DNA from: JALZAA01 sp046727755
Lineage (GTDB): Bacteria; Actinomycetota; Acidimicrobiia; IMCC26256; JACDBD01
DNA: 10,781 bases
Assembly: GCA_046727755.1 (NCBI GenBank)
Contig: JBKPDG010000129.1
Location: 1-10,781, forward strand
Direction: 5' to 3'
How positions within the stretch are numbered: position 1 is the first letter of the stretch; each line of letters starts with the position of its first letter. The translations under genes were made by a program, and so were the position numbers. The notes below the pieces were generated by a model. It saw only the letters and a list, made by a program, of their open reading frames with translations, searched no databases and had not been told where the DNA came from. Of this stretch, positions 6,180 to 10,781 are shown one piece after another.

Positions 6180-6218
6180 GAAGCGGGAGACCCTCCGGTG
6201 TACCGGGTCTCCCGCTTT
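6180..6218. terminator. Strong hairpin downstream of dprA, candidate terminator of comM-dprA
   Basis: AAGCGGGAGACCC (6181-6193) and GGGTCTCCCGCTT (6205-6217) form a perfect 13-bp stem with an 11-nt loop. It begins about 48 nt past the dprA stop in the direction of dprA transcription. No U-tract follows on that strand; such stem-only terminators are common in actinobacteria. It could act on both strands. Confidence 0.5.
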
Positions 6219-6239
6219 CCGCGCCCGGCCTCAAGCAGC

Positions 6240-6377
6240 AAGTTCACCGGCGAATAGCCGGAGGCTCATCGGGGCCACCACCAGCCTCGGCGGTGCTCGG
6301 CCCAGCCCTGCCGCTCGAGCGCACGGAGCGCGACGGTGACCGCTTCGGGCGCGAGCCCGGTGCGACTCACGAGCTGG
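6240..6377. repeat. Direct repeat, right copy (enoyl-CoA hydratase 3' codons plus dprA 3' end)
   Basis: Partner of 4325-4461. It begins sharply at AAGTTCACCGGCGAATAG, the last six codons of an enoyl-CoA hydratase gene whose body is 1.9 kb away. It runs on into the intact 3' end of dprA. Sequence to the left of 6240 has no resemblance to the enoyl-CoA hydratase gene. Confidence 0.85.
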
Positions 6378-7396
6378 TCGACGGTGGCGGCTTCACCGCC
6401 ACATGCCTCGAGGACGCGGGCGCCGTCCGAACTGGGCGTGGCCCGCGGTGGCGGTGCGCCCCAGCCCCGGCGGGAGCCCGGCGTGAGTCCGAGCGCGACG
6501 AGCACGTCGTCGGGGTCGAGGAGCGGCTGCGCGCCATCGGCCAGCAACGCGTTGCACCCTTCGGCGGACGGGTTGCGGCGGGACCCGGGCACGACGAGGA
6601 CGGGCCGGCCGTACTCGAGCCCGTAGTCGGCGGTGATGCGCGCGCCGCCGCGCCGCGTCGCCTCCACGACCACGACGACGTCGGCGAGCGCGGCGATGAT
6701 CCGGTTGCGCACCGGGAACCGGTAGCGATTGGCCTGGGCGCCGAAGCCGGCCTCGCTGAGGAGGACCCCGGACGCGCGCACGCGCTCGAACAGCACGACG
6801 TGGCGGCGCGGGTAGACGACGTCGAGGCCGGTTGCCACGACGCCGACGACGCCGCCGCCGGCGTCGAGCGCGCCGACGTGCGCGGCGCCGTCGATCCCGA
6901 TGGCCAGGCCGCTCACGACGGTGATGCCGCGCCGGGCGAGGAACGCTCCCAACTCGCGCGCATCGGCGAGGCCGTGCACGGACGCCGAGCGCGTGCCGAC
7001 GATCGCGACTCGTGGACGACGCAGCACGTCCGGCGACGCGCCCTCGACCAGCAGCACCGCCGGTCGGTCGGGTACCTCGTCGCCGATCGGATAGTCGGGG
7101 TGGCCGTCGCGGACGACGGCTGTGCCGCGGCGCGCCAGCTCGGGGCCGAGGTCGAGCACGCGCGCCGCGCGTGCCCACCCCCGGACCAGGGCGTCGCGCT
7201 CGTGGACCCGCACCAGCCGTCCGTTCGACGCGAGCGCGTCGCCCGCCCTGCCGTCGCGCACGGCGGCCAGCGCCACCCCGGGATCGGGCCACCGCTCGAG
7301 GACGGCGCGCAGGCGGCTTGGGCCCATATCGGGCAGGCAGACCAGCGTCGCGGCCGCGACTTCGGCCGGGCCCAACCGCGATGGACACGCGCTCAC
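6266..7396 (-). CDS. dprA: DNA-processing protein DprA
   Basis: Single-stranded DNA-binding protein that loads RecA on incoming DNA during natural transformation. It has 376 residues from the GTG at 7396, whose GTGA overlaps the comM stop by 4 nt, so the genes are translationally coupled. An N-terminal helical region (about 1-80) is followed by the Rossmann-like core (about 90-300), with VAIVGTRSAS (130-139), SGLAIGIDGAAHVGALDAGG (162-181), ATGLDVVYPRRH (188-199), FPVRNRIIAALADVVVVVEA (227-246) and NPSAEGCNALLADGA (275-289). After a linker, a C-terminal winged helix (about 325-376) ends in RRGWWWPR. The longer upstream frame is comM antiframe and is rejected. A broken homologue of the last 35 residues lies at 4351-4461. 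Confidence 0.95.
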   Translation of the reverse strand: MSACPSRLGPAEVAAATLVCLPDMGPSRLRAVLERWPDPGVALAAVRDGRAGDALASNGRLVRVHERDALVRGWARAARVLDLGPELARRGTAVVRDGHPDYPIGDEVPDRPAVLLVEGASPDVLRRPRVAIVGTRSASVHGLADARELGAFLARRGITVVSGLAIGIDGAAHVGALDAGGGVVGVVATGLDVVYPRRHVVLFERVRASGVLLSEAGFGAQANRYRFPVRNRIIAALADVVVVVEATRRGGARITADYGLEYGRPVLVVPGSRRNPSAEGCNALLADGAQPLLDPDDVLVALGLTPGSRRGWGAPPPRATPSSDGARVLEACGGEAATVDQLVSRTGLAPEAVTVALRALERQGWAEHRRGWWWPR

Positions 7397-8898
7397 GGCA
7401 CGTCCTCGCGCAGGGCGGCTGCGAGCGTGACGTGGCGCTCGCACACGTCGGCGCTTCCCTCGAGATCGGCGAGCGTGCGAGCGACGCGCCGCACCCGCGC
7501 CGCGCCGCGGCCGGTCAGCGCGTCGTGCCCGATCGCCCACCGCCACGCCTCCTCGGCGTCACCGGACAGCGGGATCACCTGCGCCAGCACCCCGGCGGGT
7601 ACGTCCGCGTTCCGGCGCCAGTGCCGGCGCGCGTAGCGGCGTTGCTGGCGCGCCACCGCCGCGGCGACGCGTTCGCGCACCGCGCACGACGGCTCCCCGG
7701 GCCCGTCGGTCGACTCGGGCGGGTGCACCTCGAGGCGGAGATCGAAGCGGTCGAGCAACGGCGCCGACAGGCGACGGCGATACCGGGCGCGTTGTGTCTC
7801 GGTACATTCGCAGCTCGGTCCGCCCCGGCCGCACGGACACGGGTTCGAGCACGCGATCAGCAGGAAGTCGGAAGGGAACACGACCGACATCGCCTGACGC
7901 GAGATCCGTACCGCGCGTTCCTCGATCGGCTGGCGCAACGCGTCGAGCGCGTGCGGAGGGAACTCGCCCAGCTCGTCGAGAAAGAGCACGCCGCGATGCG
8001 CCAGCGTCACTTCGCCGGGGCGAAGCCGGGTCGACCCGCCGCCGACGAGTGCGGCCGTCGACGCGGTGTGGTGGGGCGCCCGGAACGGACGACGGCGCGC
8101 CAGTCCGTGCCGGGGCGCGTGTCCGGCCGCCGAATGGATACGTGTCACCTCGAGCGCCTCGTCGGCATCGAGCGGCGACAGGATCGTCGGCAGCCGGCGC
8201 GCCAGCATCGTCTTGCCGGTGCCGGGTGGCCCCGTGAGCAGCACGTGATGCCCACCGGCGGCGGCAACCTCGAGGGCGCGTCGCGCGCGTGGGAGCCCGC
8301 GAACGTCGGCGAGGTCGACCGGTTCGTCGTCGAGACCGGGCGCGTCCGGCGCCCGGTCGGCGGGTGGCGGTGCGTCCGGCCATTCCGCCTCGCCCTTCAG
8401 GCACGCGCGCAGCTCGGCCACGCTGCGGGCGGGGCGAATCTCCAGGCCTTCCACGAGCGACGCCTCGGCGACGTCGGACGTGGGCACGATCACGCAGCCG
8501 ATCCCCGCCGTTCGCAGCGCGTCGACGAGCGCCAGCACGCCCGGCACCGGGCGAACCGAGCCATCGAGGCCGAGCTCGCCGAGCACCCCGATGCCGTCGA
8601 GCACGCCGTCGGCGAGCTCGCCGTTCGCAGCGACGAGACCGAGCGCGACCGCGAGCTCGAAGCCGGCGCCCGTCTTGCGAACGCCGCCGGGCGCGAGGTT
8701 GACGGTGATGCGCTGCTGCGGGAACTCGAGGTGCGACGAGAGCAACGCCGCCCGCACCCGCTCGCGCGACTCGCGGACGGCTGCGTCCGGCAAGCCCACG
8801 ACGTGATAGCTGGGGAGGCCGGTCGACACATGGACCTCGACGGTCACGACGTGACCGTCGACGCCCGTGAGTGTGGCGCTGCGAACCGAGGCGAGCAC
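7393..8898 (-). CDS. comM: ComM/YifB family magnesium chelatase-like AAA+ ATPase
   Basis: AAA+ helicase that promotes branch migration during integration of transforming DNA, 501 residues, the normal family length. An N-terminal Lon-protease-like (ChlI) domain spans about 20-165 (GLPSYHVVGLPDAAVRESRE, FELAVALGL). The AAA+ core has Walker A GPPGTGKT (223-230), Walker B GVLFLDEL (303-310) and the FRAPHHTAS motif (272-280). The Cys-rich CSNPCPCGRGGPSCECT element (350-366) follows, then the C-terminal Mg-chelatase subunit domain. The GTG at 8898 is supported by a perfect GGAGG (8905-8909) 6 nt upstream; an ATG at 8903 is out of frame. It forms an operon with dprA and is divergent from xerC. yraN, often its upstream neighbour, is absent here. 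Confidence 0.96.
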   Translation of the reverse strand: MLASVRSATLTGVDGHVVTVEVHVSTGLPSYHVVGLPDAAVRESRERVRAALLSSHLEFPQQRITVNLAPGGVRKTGAGFELAVALGLVAANGELADGVLDGIGVLGELGLDGSVRPVPGVLALVDALRTAGIGCVIVPTSDVAEASLVEGLEIRPARSVAELRACLKGEAEWPDAPPPADRAPDAPGLDDEPVDLADVRGLPRARRALEVAAAGGHHVLLTGPPGTGKTMLARRLPTILSPLDADEALEVTRIHSAAGHAPRHGLARRRPFRAPHHTASTAALVGGGSTRLRPGEVTLAHRGVLFLDELGEFPPHALDALRQPIEERAVRISRQAMSVVFPSDFLLIACSNPCPCGRGGPSCECTETQRARYRRRLSAPLLDRFDLRLEVHPPESTDGPGEPSCAVRERVAAAVARQQRRYARRHWRRNADVPAGVLAQVIPLSGDAEEAWRWAIGHDALTGRGAARVRRVARTLADLEGSADVCERHVTLAAALREDVP

Positions 8899-8971
8899 GG
8901 CATACCTCCGAGAAGCGTGGTGGAGGAGGGCCGTGACCGCGGCGACCTCGACGGCACGAGCACGGTACCGC

Positions 8972-8992
8972 GGGCGTATGACGGTTATGCCC
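8972..8992. promoter_or_regulatory. Quasi-palindrome in the comM/xerC divergent promoter region
   Basis: A 21-bp near-palindrome with GGGC and GCCC outer arms and TA/TA inner matches, one mismatch per arm. It lies between the divergent starts of comM (8898) and xerC (9069). It could be an operator or overlapping AT-richer promoter elements in a very GC-rich context; there is no direct evidence for either. Confidence 0.3.
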
Positions 8993-9028
8993 GGGCGCGG
9001 CGTGCGCGGGCCGCGCCACGACCGTTGG

Positions 9029-9034
9029 TAACGT
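9029..9034 (+). promoter_or_regulatory. Candidate -10 element for xerC-whiG
   Basis: TAACGT matches TANNNT and lies 34 nt before the GTG at 9069. It would place the transcript start near 9041, which favours the 9069 start over the GTG at 9033. I see no convincing -35 element. Confidence 0.3.
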
Positions 9035-9068
9035 GCGTGCGCGGGTGGGGAGAAGTCTGAGGTGTGGT

Positions 9069-9968
9069 GTGAGCTGGGCGGTCGACGAGTTCGTCGCTTC
9101 CCTGGCAGGGGCGAGCGGCCACACGGTCGAGGCCTACGAGCGCGACGTGCGCCAGTTCGTCGCCTGGGCCGAGCGCGGCGGCTGCCCGTCGCCCGATCGC
9201 CTCGACCACGCCACGTTGCGCCGCTACCTCGCCTACCTCACGACGCGGCAGTTCGCCCGCCGATCCGTCGCCCGCAAGGCCGCCTCGCTGCGGGCCTATC
9301 TCCGGTACCTCAACCGTCGCGGCGTGATCGCCGCGGATCCGGGCCGGTCGTTGCGGACGCCGAAGGGAGAGGCGCGCCTGCCCCGTGTGCCACGCCAGGC
9401 CGAGGCCGGGGAGATGCTCGAGACCGCTTCCGCCGCCGAGCTCGAGGATGACGACGCCGGGGCGGCGGTGGCGTGGCGGGACCTCGCCGTCCTCGAGGTT
9501 CTCTACGGTGCGGGCTTGCGGGTGAGCGAGTGCTGCGGGCTCACGCTCGAGTCGCTCGACACGAGCCGCGGGTTCCTCACGGTGCTCGGCAAGGGCGCGA
9601 AGCAACGCCGCGTGCCACTGGGCGAGCCGGCGAAGGCGGCGCTGCGCGGGTACCTCGCCAACGGGCGACCCGAGCTGGTGACCGAACGCACGCCGGACGA
9701 TGCCGTGTTCCTCAACGCCCGGGGTCGGCGTCTCACCACCCGCGACGCGCGTCGGATCGTCGCCCGGCACCCGCTGCCCGACGGGCAAGCGCTCCATCCA
9801 CACGCGCTCCGCCACGCGTACGCCACGCACCTCCTCGAGCGGGGTGCCGACCTGCGCGCCGTGCAGGAGCTGCTCGGGCACACGGACCTCGCGACCACGC
9901 AGATCTACACGCACCTGACGCGCGAGCGTCTCCGCGCGGTTTACGACGCGACGCATCCCCGTGCCTGA
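9069..9968 (+). CDS. xerC: Tyrosine recombinase XerC
   Basis: Site-specific recombinase that resolves chromosome dimers at dif with XerD, 299 residues, the standard length. The N-terminal SAM-like DNA-binding domain (about 1-90) has SGHTVEAYERDVRQFVAW. The catalytic domain holds all six expected residues: R151 (GAGLRVSE), K175 (GKGAKQRRVPL), H245 and R248 (HPHALRHAYATHLL), H271 (LLGHTDLATTQ) and the nucleophile Y280 (IYTHLT). The GTG at 9069 is preferred: TGAGG lies 6 nt upstream and the protein then begins with the usual VDEFVASL. An in-frame GTG at 9033 would add 12 residues. The following sigma factor gene overlaps its end by 8 nt. Location in the comM-dprA-xerC-whiG neighbourhood suggests the chromosomal XerC and not a phage integrase. 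Confidence 0.94.
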   Translation: MSWAVDEFVASLAGASGHTVEAYERDVRQFVAWAERGGCPSPDRLDHATLRRYLAYLTTRQFARRSVARKAASLRAYLRYLNRRGVIAADPGRSLRTPKGEARLPRVPRQAEAGEMLETASAAELEDDDAGAAVAWRDLAVLEVLYGAGLRVSECCGLTLESLDTSRGFLTVLGKGAKQRRVPLGEPAKAALRGYLANGRPELVTERTPDDAVFLNARGRRLTTRDARRIVARHPLPDGQALHPHALRHAYATHLLERGADLRAVQELLGHTDLATTQIYTHLTRERLRAVYDATHPRA

Positions 9969-10626
9969 GGTGAGTCACGGCGACCCCGTCGCCGGGCTGT
10001 GGGACGAGGACACGCACCACCACGCACCGGAGGTGCGCGAGCGGCTGATCCTGCACTACGCCCCGCTCGTCAAGTTCGTGGCCGGACGCGTCGCATCCGG
10101 ACTTCCCCAGAGCGTCGACCAGGCCGATCTCGTGAGCTACGGGATCTTCGGTCTCATCGACGCCATCGACAAGTTCGATCCGTCCCGCGGGTTCAAGTTC
10201 GACACGTACGCGATCACCCGGATAAAGGGCGCGATCATCGACGAGCTGCGGTCCTTCGACTGGGTGCCTCGTTCCGTCCGCGCGAAGGCGCGCGCCATTG
10301 AGGGGGCGTACTCGAAGCTCGAGAACGAGCTTCGGCGCACGCCCGACGACGCCGAGCTCGCCCGGGAGCTGGGGATGAGCGAACGGGATCTCGCACGAGC
10401 GCTGTCGCAGATCTCGTTCGTCGGCCTCGTCGCCCTGGACGAGATCCTGGCCGCTGGAGGCGAGCGACCGGGCCAGACCGTGACGGGTGACCCGGCCGGT
10501 GGTCGTCTCCACCACCCGGTCGAGGCGTTCGAGGTCGACGAGATGAAGGTTCTCCTCGCCGACGCCATCGACCACGTCCCGGAGCGGGAGCGGCTCGTGC
10601 TCACGCCTACTACTACGAGGGTCTGA
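9961..10626 (+). CDS. whiG: WhiG/FliA-type sigma factor, frameshifted near the 3' end
   Basis: Group 3 sigma factor of the WhiG/FliA family, which controls sporulation or motility genes in other actinobacteria. Region 2 spans about residues 25-110, with DQADLVSYGIFGLIDAIDKF, GFKFDTYAITRIKGAIIDEL and DWVPRSVR. Region 3 spans about 115-165 (RTPDDAELARELGMSERDL). Region 4.1 begins at about 197 (VLLADAIDHVPERERLVLT). After T215 the frame reads PTTTRV and stops. In the -1 frame the expected region 4 continues (see 10608-10694), so one base, probably the T of a CTC codon, is missing at about 10606. As written the product lacks the -35-binding helix and should not work. The GTG start at 9961 overlaps xerC by 8 nt; a GTG at 9970 is an alternative. 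Confidence 0.85.
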   Translation: MPEVSHGDPVAGLWDEDTHHHAPEVRERLILHYAPLVKFVAGRVASGLPQSVDQADLVSYGIFGLIDAIDKFDPSRGFKFDTYAITRIKGAIIDELRSFDWVPRSVRAKARAIEGAYSKLENELRRTPDDAELARELGMSERDLARALSQISFVGLVALDEILAAGGERPGQTVTGDPAGGRLHHPVEAFEVDEMKVLLADAIDHVPERERLVLTPTTTRV

Positions 10627-10694
10627 CGCTCTCCGAGATCGGCAACGTCCTCGGTGTGACCGAGAGCCGCGCCTGCCAGATCCACACCAAGGCG
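10608..10694 (+). pseudogene. whiG: Out-of-frame region 4 of the WhiG-type sigma factor
   Basis: Translated from 10608 this gives YYYEGLTLSEIGNVLGVTES followed by RACQIHTKA, the conserved region 4.2 helix-turn-helix of WhiG/FliA sigma factors. It is displaced by one base from the upstream gene. The expected end (a VLQLR-like tail) does not follow; resemblance stops at 10694. Confidence 0.8.
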
Positions 10695-10781
10695 TCTTTT
10701 CATTGTCATAGCCGGCAGATACCATCCGATCCGTCACGTCGAGCAGCGCTCCGTGACGCCTTCCCCGGCGCTTCCCCGTGC
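10695..10781. other. Sequence of unknown origin after the sigma factor break
   Basis: At 10695 the sigma factor homology ends and an AT-richer stretch begins (TCTTTTCATTGTCATAG). The remaining 87 nt contain no gene that I recognise. The change is abrupt and could mark an insertion, a deletion join or a faulty contig end. Confidence 0.5.
10732..10758. repeat. Strong hairpin near the window end
   Basis: CGTCACG pairs with CGTGACG (7 bp), and inside it GAGC pairs with GCTC around an AGC loop, with a 2-nt bulge. It could be a terminator or part of a structured element whose context is cut off. Confidence 0.4.

Larger units (their letters stand above)
5801..6239. other. Hairpin-rich intergenic region between the cold-shock gene and dprA
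   Basis: No gene I can recognise. A minus-strand open frame (5885-6154, 89 codons) has no Shine-Dalgarno and no family resemblance, and runs through several hairpins, so I do not call it. The region holds at least seven inverted repeats, listed separately, including long perfect stems near dprA. The part nearest the cold-shock gene should contain its promoter and leader. The right end stops abruptly at the direct repeat starting at 6240. Confidence 0.6.

Noticed and set aside
6093..6218. CRISPR array or integron attC cluster
   Set aside because: The hairpins differ from each other in sequence and spacing, and there is no repeated unit with spacers nor an attC consensus that I can see.
7397..7546. 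Upstream extension of dprA to 7546
   Set aside because: The extra 50 residues are Arg-rich antiframe of comM; the GTG at 7396 overlapping the comM stop is the natural coupled start.
6056..7636. 526-codon open frame on the plus strand
   Set aside because: Antisense to dprA and the end of comM, with low-complexity composition and no family resemblance.
7012..9060. 682-codon open frame on the plus strand
   Set aside because: Antisense to comM, which has full motif support, correct length and a good ribosome binding site.
8985..9956. 323-codon minus-strand frame
   Set aside because: Antisense to xerC, which has all six catalytic residues.

Overview
The window is GC-rich (the coding regions end most codons in G or C). 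It carries gene families and gene orders typical of Actinomycetota: comM-dprA next to xerC and a WhiG/FliA-type sigma factor, a short WYL regulator, a DUF427 protein and an AglF/AglG-type sugar transporter. A deep-branching actinobacterium, perhaps Acidimicrobiia, fits best, but that is an inference from gene content and style, not a database match.

Left part (1-4342). Two overlapping genes encode the two membrane subunits of a binding-protein-dependent carbohydrate ABC importer. The first is cut by the window edge and carries an inserted extracytoplasmic beta-sandwich domain. A convergent DUF427 gene follows, and it sits divergently from a WYL-type transcriptional regulator across a very short palindrome-containing spacer. 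Next is a second divergent pair: a 37-residue single-pass membrane protein on the minus strand and a PaaG-like enoyl-CoA hydratase/isomerase on the plus strand. A perfect 13-bp palindrome between them can supply a -10 element in both directions, so both genes may be leaderless.

Middle part (4325-6377). About 1.9 kb lies between two copies of a roughly 137-bp direct repeat. Each copy contains the last codons of the enoyl-CoA hydratase gene and the 3' end of dprA. The left dprA tail is a broken, diverged copy whose coding differences from the intact copy are almost all at third codon positions, so it looks like a tail from another lineage and not a decaying duplicate. Between the repeats are a sigma-70 group 2-like sigma factor gene, a cold-shock protein gene and a non-coding stretch unusually dense in perfect hairpins. 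I read this as a small inserted cassette or a recombination scar at the 3' end of dprA.

Right part (6266-10781). dprA and comM form a minus-strand operon with a 4-nt overlap. They are divergent from an xerC-whiG operon on the plus strand. The WhiG-type gene is damaged: one base is missing near 10606, and homology stops abruptly at about 10695, shortly before the window end. That could be a real lesion or an assembly artefact. I saw no tRNA, rRNA or CRISPR array.
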